From JBGSYN01 sp041750975 (GTDB taxonomy: Bacteria; Pseudomonadota; Alphaproteobacteria; Geminicoccales; Geminicoccaceae), in the NCBI GenBank assembly GCA_041750975.1, contig JBGSYN010000150.1, positions 32,159 to 96,158 on the forward strand: a DNA stretch of 64,000 bases, given 5' to 3'. Of the stretch, positions 1-8,132 are shown in pieces. The first letter of the stretch is position 1. Each line of letters starts with the position of its first letter. A program made the position numbers and the translations under genes. The notes under the pieces were generated by a model, which saw nothing but the letters and a program-made list of their open reading frames with translations, searched no databases and was not told the DNA's origin.

Positions 1-949
1 ATTTGCCAGCTGGCTGCATATTGACAAGTAAAGGCACGTCTTTGCTGAGTTCCCAGTCCTTGATGTCGAGCTCGACACCAAGATGCCTGGCGATCGCGAT
101 CACATGCGGAGGACAGTTGGTCGAGCAGCCGGCGGCGGCGGCAACATAGATCGCGTTGTCGAAAGCCTTGCGCGTCATGATTTTTCGCGGGGTTAAATCC
201 TCGTCGACCATCTCGACGATCCGCCTCCCTGTCGCGTAGGCCATTTGGCCCCGCTCGCGGTAAGGACCGGGGATGGCGGCGCACCCAGTAAGAGACATAC
301 CTAGAGCCTCTGCCATCGCATTCATGGACGATGCAGTGCCCATTGTGTTGCAATGACCGACACTGGGCGCTGAGCTACAAACCATGTCCATGAACTCGTC
401 GTACTCGATTTCACCTTTGGCCATCAGCTGGCGGGCATGCCAAACGATCATGCCGGAGCCCGAATAATCGCCTTTGTAGTAGCCGTTGAGCATCGGTCCG
501 CCGGATAGAACGATGGCCGGGATATTGACTGTTGCCGCACCCATAATCAGCGCCGGAGTCGTCTTGTCACAACCGGTGGTCAAGACAACGCCATCGAGCG
601 GATACCCGTACAATACCTCGACCAGCGAAAGATATTGCAGGTTTCGGTCGAGCATTGCCGTTGGCCGTTTGCCCGTTTCCTGTATTGGATGGACCGGAAA
701 TTCAATCGGCACGCCGCCGCCATCGCGGATTCCGTCGCGCACTCTCGATGCGAGGTCGAGATGATGGCGATTACAGGGCGCTAGGTCTGAACCAGTCTGC
801 GCTATGCCGATTATCGGGCGCCCGGATTGCAGCTCATCGCGCGTGAGCCCGAAGTTCATGTATCGCTCGACGTAGAGTGCGGTCATGTCCGGTTCATGCG
901 GGTCATTGAACCATTCCTGGCTGCGGCGTCGCTTATTGTTCTCGGACAT
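1..949 (-). CDS. IlvD/Edd family sugar-acid dehydratase (partial, 3' end outside window)
   Basis: The frame runs from an ATG at 949 on the minus strand off the left edge without a stop, so about 316 N-terminal residues are visible. Motifs of the IlvD/Edd [Fe-S] dehydratases are present: GCDKTTPA with a cluster-ligand cysteine, and CNTMGTASSMN with a second one. The MGTASSMN form, rather than the form of dihydroxy-acid dehydratase, and the AAIPGPYRER stretch resemble pentonate/hexonate dehydratases such as L-arabinonate or D-xylonate dehydratase. These remove water from a sugar acid to give a 2-keto-3-deoxy acid. The exact substrate cannot be read from sequence. The gene is divergent from guaB, with about 150 bp between the starts, and probably belongs to a sugar-acid operon continuing to the left. 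Confidence 0.85.
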   Translation of the reverse strand, partial: MSENNKRRRSQEWFNDPHEPDMTALYVERYMNFGLTRDELQSGRPIIGIAQTGSDLAPCNRHHLDLASRVRDGIRDGGGVPIEFPVHPIQETGKRPTAMLDRNLQYLSLVEVLYGYPLDGVVLTTGCDKTTPALIMGAATVNIPAIVLSGGPMLNGYYKGDYSGSGMIVWHARQLMAKGEIEYDEFMDMVCSSAPSVGHCNTMGTASSMNAMAEALGMSLTGCAAIPGPYRERGQMAYATGRRIVEMVDEDLTPRKIMTRKAFDNAIYVAAAAGCSTNCPPHVIAIARHLGVELDIKDWELSKDVPLLVNMQPAGK

Positions 950-1098
950 TACACACTCCCATCGTTGAAACTCTGCATTTGCGCGATCTTGAAGACCCCA
1001 CTCTCGGTACGGTCAAGCGAATAACTGGGCCAACGAGCTTGGCCTTCAAAGGCGTTACCAATATATCAAGCAGGGAAATTACTCGAATCGAGAGCAAT

Positions 1099-2580
1099 AT
1101 GGATGTGTCGGCGGGACCGGAATTTCTCGAAGCATTGACATTTGACGACGTGCTGCTTGAGCCGGCCTATTCAGAAGTTCTGCCAGCAGATGCCGATACG
1201 TCCACGCGACTAACGCGCGAGGTTATCCTAAAAATTCCTCTCATCTCTTCGGCCATGGACACGGTCACGGAGGCACCGATGGCAATCGCCATGGCTCAAC
1301 ACGGTGGTCTCGGAATCATTCACAAGAATCTCGAGGTGCAACGTCAAGGCGAAGAAATCGAACAGGTAAAGAAATTCGAAGCGGGCATCGTGGTCAATCC
1401 GAGAACGATCTCGCCGGCCGCAACACTCGCTTCAGCGCTCGACATTATGGCCAAATGGCGCATTTCTGGTCTTCCGGTCGTCGACGAACCTAGTGGCCGC
1501 CTGGTTGGGATCCTGACCAACCGTGATGTTCGTTTCGTGAGCGACCTATCGGTTCCCGTGCGTGATCTCATGACCTCCGAAAACCTCATCACCGTTGATG
1601 AGACCGTAACACGTGATCAAGCGATGCAACTTCTGCATCAGCACCGAATTGAAAAGCTCCTCGTCGTCGATCGCAGTTACCGCCTTATTGGTCTCATTAC
1701 CGTAAAGGACATTGAAAAAGCAGAGCGCTTTCCAAATGCCTGCAAAGATGAACATGGACGCCTTCGAGCCGGAGCCGCGGTTGGGACTGGTGATAATGGG
1801 CGTAGAAGAGCCATGGCGCTCATCGAGGCCGGAGCGGATGTCATAGTGGTCGACACCGCTCACGGCCACTCTCGCAGCGTGCTCGAAACCATTGCCGAGA
1901 TCCGACGCTGTTCCAATCAAATTCAGATCGTGGGCGGAAACATTGCCACCGCTGCCGGTGCCATGGCGCTTATCGAGGCCGGGGCAGATGCCGTAAAGGC
2001 CGGAATCGGACCCGGCTCAATATGTACGACACGGGTTGTTGCAGGCGTCGGTAAGCCGCAGCTTTCAACCTTGTTCGATATTGCGGGTCACTGTCGATCT
2101 GCGGGAGTGCCCCTAATTGCAGATGGCGGTATTCGCGCATCTGGGGATCTCGCTAAGGCTATGGCGGCAGGTGCCGACTGCGCCATGATGGGATCGATGC
2201 TCGCAGGAACCGACGAGGCTCCTGGGGAAGTTTTTCTCTACCATGGAAGGTCCTACAAGGCCTATCGCGGTATGGGCTCGCTAGGGGCCATGGCACGGGG
2301 CTCCGCGGACCGCTATTTCCAAGAAGAAGTCAGCAGCACGCTCAAACTTGTCCCCGAGGGCATTGAAGGGCAGGTACCTTACAAGGGGCCGGTGGCGAAT
2401 GTGATCCATCAGATGGTCGGCGGTCTCAGAGCTGCGATGGGCTATACGGGAAATCGCTCCGTTTACGAAATGCAAACACGGTGCCGTTTTCTCAAAGTCA
2501 CCCAAGCCGGCGTACGCGAAGGCCATGTGCACGATGTTGAGATCACGAGAGAAGCGCCCAACTATCGCCAAGGCGCGTAG
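1099..2580 (+). CDS. guaB: inosine-5'-monophosphate dehydrogenase
   Basis: GuaB oxidises IMP to XMP with NAD+, the first committed step of guanine nucleotide synthesis, in the cytoplasm. The 493-residue product has the family's usual length. It has a TIM-barrel start (EALTFDDVLLEPAYSEVLP), two CBS domains inserted at about residues 98-209, and the catalytic loop GPGSICTTR with the active-site cysteine at residue 309. An in-frame ATG at 979 would add 40 residues unlike the family, so the ATG at 1099 was chosen because EALTFDDVLL normally lies close to the N-terminus. No strong Shine-Dalgarno sequence is visible. A 30 bp near-repeat (1811-1840 and 1961-1990) encodes AMALIEAGAD twice, 50 codons apart. 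Confidence 0.96.
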   Translation: MDVSAGPEFLEALTFDDVLLEPAYSEVLPADADTSTRLTREVILKIPLISSAMDTVTEAPMAIAMAQHGGLGIIHKNLEVQRQGEEIEQVKKFEAGIVVNPRTISPAATLASALDIMAKWRISGLPVVDEPSGRLVGILTNRDVRFVSDLSVPVRDLMTSENLITVDETVTRDQAMQLLHQHRIEKLLVVDRSYRLIGLITVKDIEKAERFPNACKDEHGRLRAGAAVGTGDNGRRRAMALIEAGADVIVVDTAHGHSRSVLETIAEIRRCSNQIQIVGGNIATAAGAMALIEAGADAVKAGIGPGSICTTRVVAGVGKPQLSTLFDIAGHCRSAGVPLIADGGIRASGDLAKAMAAGADCAMMGSMLAGTDEAPGEVFLYHGRSYKAYRGMGSLGAMARGSADRYFQEEVSSTLKLVPEGIEGQVPYKGPVANVIHQMVGGLRAAMGYTGNRSVYEMQTRCRFLKVTQAGVREGHVHDVEITREAPNYRQGA

Positions 2581-2609
2581 ATTATTCACGAGACTAAGGA
2601 GATGTTACG

Positions 2610-3164
2610 ATGGCGGCGACCACGCCAGTTTGCAATTTCGGCGAGAAAGCCAAGCCATTTGCGCTCAAGGGCGTCGATGGTGCAGAGCATAGCCTCAAAT
2701 CTCTGTACGGGGACAACGGCACCTTGATTGTGTTCATGTGCAATCATTGTCCCTACGTTAAGGCCATCATCGATCGCCTGATCCGGGATGCACGCGATCT
2801 GGCGGCATTAGGTGTCAATACGATCGCGATATGTTCCAATGACGCGAAGACGCATCCCGGCGATAGTTTCGAGAACATGCGTAAGTGGGCAGAGGAGAAG
2901 GAATTTCCTTTCCCCTATCTGCATGATTCTCAACAGGATGTAGCACACGCTTATAATGCGATCTGCACCCCCGACTTCTTTGGGTACAATGCCGAACTCG
3001 AGCTTCAGTACCGCGGCCGCCTCGATGCATCGAAAACCCAGCTGGTCGAGAATGCCCGTCGAGAACTCTTCGAGGCCATGAAGAAGGTGGCGGAAACAGG
3101 TTCGGGTCCGGTTGAGCAGATTCCCTCCATGGGCTGTTCCATCAAATGGAAGCAGGCCGCATGA
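2610..3164 (+). CDS. thioredoxin-fold protein of the AhpC/TSA-like family
   Basis: This 184-residue cytoplasmic protein has a thioredoxin-like fold. The redox motif CNHC sits at residues 44-47 after a beta strand (LIVFM), followed by PYVKAIIDRL. The C-terminal PSMGCSIKWK is typical of a widespread family of thioredoxin-like proteins whose in vivo role is not well defined. A peroxiredoxin or disulfide-reductase role is the usual guess. No signal peptide is visible. A good ribosome binding site (AAGGAG at about 2596) sits 8 bases before the ATG. It lies 29 bp after guaB and 6 bp before the UbiD-family gene, so it is probably in the same transcript. Confidence 0.85.
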   Translation: MAATTPVCNFGEKAKPFALKGVDGAEHSLKSLYGDNGTLIVFMCNHCPYVKAIIDRLIRDARDLAALGVNTIAICSNDAKTHPGDSFENMRKWAEEKEFPFPYLHDSQQDVAHAYNAICTPDFFGYNAELELQYRGRLDASKTQLVENARRELFEAMKKVAETGSGPVEQIPSMGCSIKWKQAA

Positions 3165-3170
3165 GGCTTC

Positions 3171-4679
3171 ATGGCATTTGAAGCCCTTCGCGATTTCATT
3201 GAGTTTCTGGAAAAACGACAGCGACTTCTAAGGGTCGCAGCTCCGGTTTCAGCAAATCTCGAAATTACCGAGATCCACACTAGGCTCTTGGCCGAAAAAG
3301 GGCCCGCGGTCCTCTTCGAGAGTGTTGCAGGCGCCACGATGCCTGTCCTGACGAATTTGTTCGGCACGGTCGAGCGCGTTGCCTGGGCTACCGGCCGCGA
3401 ACCCGATCAGCTTCGCGAACTTGGCGAAACACTCGCATTCCTGCGTCAACCGCAGCCGCCGGAAAGCCTGCGGCAAGCACTCGATCTAGCGCCCCTGATG
3501 AAGGCCGTACTTGCCATGCGTCCACGCTCGGTTGGTAGCGCGCCCTGTCAGGAGATTGTCTTCCGAGGAAACGAGATCGATTTGGCTCGACTACCCATCC
3601 AATCCTGCTGGCCAGGCGAGCCGGCGCCGCTGATTACGTGGCCAATCGTCGTCACGAAGGGCCCGAGCGGTGCAAGAGACGATAATTTCAATCTCGGCAT
3701 CTACCGCATGCAGGTCATGGGACGTGATCGAACCTTGATGCGTTGGTTGCATCATCGGGGTGGCGCCCAGCATCACCGCCGCTGGAAAGAAACGAAGCCC
3801 GAACCGTTGCCCGCGGCAGCAGTGATCGGGGCCGATCCCGCAACAATTGTCGCAGCGGTGACGCCCGTCCCCGACACGATGTCCGAATATCAATTCGCGG
3901 GCCTGCTTCGGCAACGGCGCCTCGATTTGGTCGATTGCAAAACGGTGCCTCTAAAGGTGCCCGCTCAGGCCGAAATTGTTATCGAGGGTCTGGTCAGCCT
4001 CGATGAGTATGGTGATGAAGGGCCCTACGGAGACCACACCGGTTACTACAATTCGGTCGAACGATTTCCGGTATTCCAGGTTACCGCCATCACAATGCGA
4101 CGCGATCCCATCTATTTAACTACGTTCACGGGGCGGCCGCCCGACGAGCCTTCCGTTTTGGGAGAGGCTTTGAATGAAGTCTTCCTGCCAATGTTCAAAC
4201 AGCAATTTCCAGAAGTCAGCGATTTCTGGTTGCCGCCGGAGGGTTGTTCCTATCGTGTGGCGGTGGTTTCGATGCGTAAGGCATATCCGGGCCATGCGCG
4301 TCGGCTAATGATGGGTGTCTGGTCGTATCTTCGTCAATTCACCTACACAAAGTTCGTCATCATCGTCGACGACGATATCGATGCTCGATCCTGGGAGGAC
4401 GTTATCTGGGCGATATCGACGAGGGTCGATCCATCCAGAGACCTGATGGTCGTCGAGAATACGCCGATCGACTACCTCGACTTCGCATCTGTTGAATCCG
4501 GATTGGGCGGCAAGCTGGGCATCGACGCGACCAACAAATGGCCTTCGGAAACGAAGCGAGAATGGGGCCAGAAGATCCTCATGTCGCAGGAGATTATTGA
4601 GCGCGTGACTAAAAGATGGAGCGAGTACGGGTTGCCCGGCAGTGGCCGTTCGATCTGGCAAAAAGATACCGGGAAGTGA
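3171..4679 (+). CDS. UbiD family (prenylated-FMN) decarboxylase
   Basis: The 502-residue product matches the UbiD family of reversible decarboxylases that use prenylated FMN. The family includes the 3-polyprenyl-4-hydroxybenzoate decarboxylase of ubiquinone synthesis and many aromatic-acid decarboxylases. The conserved acidic segment DEYGDEGPYGDHTGYY and the C-terminal FVIIVDDDIDARSWEDV/GGKLGIDATNKWPSE region are clear. No ubiX (prenyl-FMN synthase) lies in the window. The start at 3171 follows the thioredoxin-like gene by 6 bp, and the TGA stop overlaps the next gene's ATG (TGATG), so the two are probably translationally coupled. Ubiquinone synthesis is likely but another aromatic acid is possible, so I give no gene symbol. 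Confidence 0.88.
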   Translation: MAFEALRDFIEFLEKRQRLLRVAAPVSANLEITEIHTRLLAEKGPAVLFESVAGATMPVLTNLFGTVERVAWATGREPDQLRELGETLAFLRQPQPPESLRQALDLAPLMKAVLAMRPRSVGSAPCQEIVFRGNEIDLARLPIQSCWPGEPAPLITWPIVVTKGPSGARDDNFNLGIYRMQVMGRDRTLMRWLHHRGGAQHHRRWKETKPEPLPAAAVIGADPATIVAAVTPVPDTMSEYQFAGLLRQRRLDLVDCKTVPLKVPAQAEIVIEGLVSLDEYGDEGPYGDHTGYYNSVERFPVFQVTAITMRRDPIYLTTFTGRPPDEPSVLGEALNEVFLPMFKQQFPEVSDFWLPPEGCSYRVAVVSMRKAYPGHARRLMMGVWSYLRQFTYTKFVIIVDDDIDARSWEDVIWAISTRVDPSRDLMVVENTPIDYLDFASVESGLGGKLGIDATNKWPSETKREWGQKILMSQEIIERVTKRWSEYGLPGSGRSIWQKDTGK

Positions 4680-5482
4680 TGAGAGACGTATCAGAACTCC
4701 ATCGGATTGCCCGAAATGCCGTAGCCGAGGCGGGCCGCATTGCGATGCGCCATTTCGAACAAGAAACGCGATCCTGGCAGAAAGGGCCGGGTCAGATCCT
4801 TACCGATGCTGATCTGGAAATCGACTGTTTCCTTCGTGATGCCCTGCTTGATGAGGCGGGTGAGGAAGCATGGCTTTCCGAAGAAACCGAAGACGACGGT
4901 TCAAGACTGGCTCGTTCTCGCGTTTGGGTAGTCGATCCAATCGACGGCACCCGCTCCTTTGCTGAACGGAAGCCGGAGTTTGCGATTTGCGTTGCACTCC
5001 TCGAGCATAACGAACCCTTGTTCGGTTTCGTCTTCAATCCGGCGAAGGATGAATTTTTCGAAGGGCGTCGGGGATATGGAGCGCAATGCAATGGCTTGGG
5101 GCTTCTCGCAAGCCAGGTCACGACAATGAATGAAGCCTCGATCGTGGTCAGCCAAGGCGAAAATCGGCGGCGACGTTTCGGTGATATGTTGCCTTGTGCC
5201 TCGATTTCGACGATTGGGTCTCTCGCCTACAAGCTTGTCCTGGTCGCGGCTTCACGCTTTGATGGCTATCTGTCATGGAGGCGAAGCCACGATTGGGATA
5301 TTGCCGCTGCACATTTGATTCTCAGCGAAGCTGGGGGCCTCCTCAGCGACGCCGATGGCATCGCAATAAGATACAATTGCAATGACCTTCGCCATGAAGG
5401 TCTGGCCGCCGCTGGCAGATTTCTGCATCCCAGTCTGGTGCGTCGCTCGCGTGATCGACGTGAAGCCGTCCAATCTTCATGA
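4679..5482 (+). CDS. inositol monophosphatase superfamily phosphatase (CysQ-like)
   Basis: This 267-residue enzyme belongs to the Mg2+-dependent, Li+-sensitive phosphatase superfamily. Metal-ligand motifs are present: WLSEET at residues 65-70 and DPIDGT at residues 86-91, with the second signature HDWDIAAAHLILSEAGG near the C-terminus. Members hydrolyse inositol monophosphates, 3'-phosphoadenosine 5'-phosphate or related small phosphates. The spacing resembles CysQ-type 3'(2'),5'-bisphosphate nucleotidases, but substrate is not decided by sequence. The ATG at 4679 overlaps the UbiD stop by one base. An earlier in-frame start at 4616 would put 63 bases inside the UbiD gene and adds no family sequence. 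A second paralogue lies at 25450-26274. Confidence 0.85.
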   Translation: MRDVSELHRIARNAVAEAGRIAMRHFEQETRSWQKGPGQILTDADLEIDCFLRDALLDEAGEEAWLSEETEDDGSRLARSRVWVVDPIDGTRSFAERKPEFAICVALLEHNEPLFGFVFNPAKDEFFEGRRGYGAQCNGLGLLASQVTTMNEASIVVSQGENRRRRFGDMLPCASISTIGSLAYKLVLVAASRFDGYLSWRRSHDWDIAAAHLILSEAGGLLSDADGIAIRYNCNDLRHEGLAAAGRFLHPSLVRRSRDRREAVQSS

Positions 5483-5569
5483 TTTTCGGTCAGGGTTAGT
5501 GTTCCTTTAAGCTTTTCCTGTGCTTCATCGCTCGCGGTGTGACGTTGCGATTTCTCCCGGATTTCCAGA

Positions 5570-6688
5570 ATGGATAAGGTTGACTGCGTTGTCGTTGGAG
5601 CGGGTGTCGTTGGTCTCGCCGTTGCGCGCGAGTTAGCGATTTCAGGTCTCGAGGTAATCGTCCTTGAGGCGGAAGATGCAATTGGCACAGGGACCAGTTC
5701 GCGCAATAGCGAGGTCATCCATGCCGGAATCTATTATCAGACTGGCAGCCTCAAGGCGAAGACGTGCGTTGCCGGCAAGCAGTTCCTGTATGACTACTGC
5801 GCGGAACGCGGAATCGAGCATCGCCGATGCGGCAAGCTCATTGTGGCAACATCTGACGAGCAATTGCCCAAGCTCAAGACGATCAACGCCCAAGCAATTG
5901 CGAATGGTGTCCATGATCTTGAGTTCCTAGAGCCGCAGCAGGCCCAGACCCTTGAGCCCGAACTCAGTTGTGTCGGTGCCCTTTGGTCCCCATCGACAGG
6001 GATTATCGACAGCCACGGCCTGATGCTCGCCTACCAAGGCGACGCTGAAGATCATGGCGCATTTATCGCTTTCAATAGTCGCGTCGCCGCAGCGATGGTT
6101 GGCAAGAATTCCATTGCCCTGGAAGTCGAGGGCAACGAGGCCATGAGCCTGGAGACCTCGTTTCTAGTAAACTCAGCGGGTCTTTCTGCACCGGCGCTGG
6201 CCTCAATCATCAGCGGGCTCGATCCAAATTGGGTACCTCAGGCCTACTATTGCAAAGGCAATTACTACTCGTTGCCTGGGAGGCCACCTTTCAGTCGCCT
6301 GATCTATCCAGTCCCTGAGCAGGCTGGTCTAGGCGTACATATCACTATAGATCTTGGTGGCCAGTGCCGGTTCGGCCCCGATGTCGAATGGATTGCGGAC
6401 GTTAGTTATGACGTCGATCCCAACCGCTCCAGGGTCTTCTACGATGCCGTTCGCAGCTATTGGCCGGGCATCGAGGATGGCTCTTTAGAGCCTGGATACT
6501 CGGGAATTCGTCCGAAATTGGTTTCCGAAGGTATGCCAGCCGCCGATTTCCGAATCGACGGGCCCAAGCACCATGGTGTGGTGGGACTTGTCAATCTATT
6601 CGGCATTGAAAGCCCTGGCCTTACGGCCTCGCAGCCATTGGCGCGAGCAGTCTTGGAGGCGTTGGGAATAAAAAGTTGTAATTTTTGA
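5570..6688 (+). CDS. FAD-dependent oxidoreductase, L-2-hydroxyglutarate oxidase-like
   Basis: The 372-residue protein begins with an FAD Rossmann motif (VVGAGVVGLAVAREL at about residues 8-22). It continues with GTGTSSRNSEVIHAGIYYQ, which is characteristic of the LhgO/DAO branch of FAD-dependent dehydrogenases. LhgO oxidises L-2-hydroxyglutarate to 2-oxoglutarate and feeds electrons to the quinone pool at the inner membrane face. The C-terminus (HHGVVGLVNLFGIESPGLTASQPLA) also fits that group. Other 2-hydroxy-acid or amine substrates are possible. It follows the phosphatase gene by 87 bp on the same strand. Its stop overlaps the start region of the next small open frame. Confidence 0.85.
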   Translation: MDKVDCVVVGAGVVGLAVARELAISGLEVIVLEAEDAIGTGTSSRNSEVIHAGIYYQTGSLKAKTCVAGKQFLYDYCAERGIEHRRCGKLIVATSDEQLPKLKTINAQAIANGVHDLEFLEPQQAQTLEPELSCVGALWSPSTGIIDSHGLMLAYQGDAEDHGAFIAFNSRVAAAMVGKNSIALEVEGNEAMSLETSFLVNSAGLSAPALASIISGLDPNWVPQAYYCKGNYYSLPGRPPFSRLIYPVPEQAGLGVHITIDLGGQCRFGPDVEWIADVSYDVDPNRSRVFYDAVRSYWPGIEDGSLEPGYSGIRPKLVSEGMPAADFRIDGPKHHGVVGLVNLFGIESPGLTASQPLARAVLEALGIKSCNF

Positions 6689-7092
6689 GCGAGCTGCAAA
6701 TTTCCCCAACGCAATTTGATGATCGTAAAGGAAATACGAAGAATTTCCGCGGATATTGGCATTTGATTTTTAACGAGAATTGGTCGGTGCGGCAGGTCAT
6801 TGGAGACCGGAGCCTTTTGCCCTCGGCGAGAAAGTCAACGATACTGAAAGTGAGAGAAGTGCTGCCAGATACTGCGAGCGATTCGATTAGAGCGAGTGGG
6901 CGAGACAAATTCGATAGCCACCAGGTGCTAACGCCATTGCATGCGCTTCGAGCCAGCGTCGAGCAGTTGATTGCCGGAAGACACGGACCTCTGTCGGCGG
7001 CTGTCCGGACAGAACTGACATCAATGACTGAGTTTGTTTCTTCCATTGAGGCGGAACTCACACGGCACATTCGACAAGGGACAAGACCCTAG
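6685..7092 (+). CDS. hypothetical protein with histidine-kinase-dimerisation-like C-terminal half
   Basis: I do not recognise this 135-residue protein as a named family. A TTG at 6685 overlaps the stop of the preceding gene by 4 bases, and no clear ribosome binding site is visible, so the start is uncertain. The N-terminal half is mixed and could be a degenerate sensory domain. The C-terminal half, HQVLTPLHALRASVEQLIAG followed by GPLSAAVRTELTSM, resembles the H-box helix of sensor kinases (the common form is HELRTPLNAI...GPL). No ATP-binding N, D or G boxes follow. It may be a stand-alone dimerisation/phosphotransfer-like helix pair, the remnant of a kinase gene, or a chance resemblance. Local base composition looks more AT-rich than the neighbours. 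Confidence 0.4.
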   Translation: MSELQISPTQFDDRKGNTKNFRGYWHLIFNENWSVRQVIGDRSLLPSARKSTILKVREVLPDTASDSIRASGRDKFDSHQVLTPLHALRASVEQLIAGRHGPLSAAVRTELTSMTEFVSSIEAELTRHIRQGTRP

Positions 7093-7431
7093 TTCGGCGT
7101 TACGGTGCGGGTTCAACACCTGACGCTGGGATCGAAAAGTTGCAGTGTGGCTCTTACTCGCTTCAAGCGCAGAGTGAAGGAGTGTCTGGAATTCCGCTTG
7201 ATTTATCTTCGAGATTGCGTACGTGTTTGCAAGGAGAGTTCAGCACCCGGTGGCCAGTCCATTCACAAAGATGCGACACGAGCTTTCTTGATCAGTTGAG
7301 ATTTGCGAATTCCGCCAGCATCGGTCTCGCATAGCTCGACGACACCGGGACCCTCGATATGCTCACGCCGAACCAACCAAATGTCTGAACTTTTTGATGC
7401 GTGAGCCTTAACTTAGGGCGAAAATTGACGC
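7093..7431 (+). other. 339 bp intergenic gap with no recognised gene
   Basis: I find no tRNA, known RNA, transposon end or convincing coding frame here. Two short overlapping frames (7105-7299 from GTG and 7140-7334 from TTG) have low-complexity, cysteine-containing translations without family resemblance or good ribosome binding sites. The stretch could hold the promoter of the gene starting at 7432 and possibly the decayed continuation of the gene at 6685. Confidence 0.5.
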
Positions 7432-8082
7432 ATGAAGAATCGCTCGATGTTTCCCTATCGACGTGGTGCAGGCAAAAAGCGTGCACAAAATAACGGTCGC
7501 CGGGGCAGAGATGGCGGCGGCCGACGATCAGCCAATTCGCCGCAAGAATTGCTGTCTTTGATGCAACCAGCGACGAAGGCTTTGGCGCAGGTTCTGGTCG
7601 GTAATACACGTCCTTCTGGGCAGCTTGTTCACGCACGCAACGTGCTTGAGCAAGCGGATCAAATGATCCAGGAGAGAGCGGTCGACAGGGTTCCGCCTCA
7701 GGTTCGCGAAGACTTCCTTGAGCAGTTGGCGCGTCTCAAACTGACGATATCTGACGCCGCTGAATTGGAAGATGGGGAGTTGCAGTCAGACGCTGTTCCG
7801 GAGGAGCCGGTTGAGAAGAAGCAAGTTGCGCCCGAACGCCTTCGTGAATTGGCTTTGAGACTAGCCGTTGGCTCCCCATTGGATCAAAATGACTCGATGA
7901 TGGACGACGCTAGCCAGGAGGAAAGCGATAGTTCTTCGATCGAAGGATCTATGGAGGACTCAGGTTCTAGTGCAGGCGACGTGAGGGACGAAAGAGAACC
8001 GGCATCGCCTAAAACGGGTGTGCGTGCCTCGAAGCTCCGGCTTAATGTACCGAAGGACGACGTCACAGCTGCAGATGCCTGA
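7432..8082 (+). CDS. hypothetical charge-segregated protein
   Basis: I do not recognise this 216-residue protein. The first 35 residues are strongly basic and glycine/asparagine-rich (YRRGAGKKRAQNNGRRGRDG), as in nucleic-acid-binding tails. Residues about 40-105 look like a compact helical domain (PQELLSLMQPATKALAQVLV, then LVHARNVLEQADQMIQERAV). The remainder is acidic and serine-rich (DDASQEESDSSSIEGSMEDS) and probably disordered, ending in a short basic stretch. There is no signal peptide or membrane segment. The ATG at 7432 has only a weak purine tract (AGGGCGA) about 12 bases upstream. RNA, DNA or ribosome binding is a guess from charge alone. Confidence 0.6.
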   Translation: MKNRSMFPYRRGAGKKRAQNNGRRGRDGGGRRSANSPQELLSLMQPATKALAQVLVGNTRPSGQLVHARNVLEQADQMIQERAVDRVPPQVREDFLEQLARLKLTISDAAELEDGELQSDAVPEEPVEKKQVAPERLRELALRLAVGSPLDQNDSMMDDASQEESDSSSIEGSMEDSGSSAGDVRDEREPASPKTGVRASKLRLNVPKDDVTAADA

Positions 8083-8132
8083 CCGTCGATTTCGTGGCAA
8101 CGCAACAATCTGACCGGCTGAATTCGAATTCG

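Noticed and set aside
7105..7334. Two short overlapping frames in the 339 bp gap after 7092
   Set aside because: They start at GTG and TTG without good ribosome binding sites, and neither translation looks like a protein family.
8110..8132. GAATTCGAATTC palindrome between the hypothetical gene and the antiporter gene
   Set aside because: A 12 bp self-complementary run without a T tract is not a convincing terminator or operator on its own.
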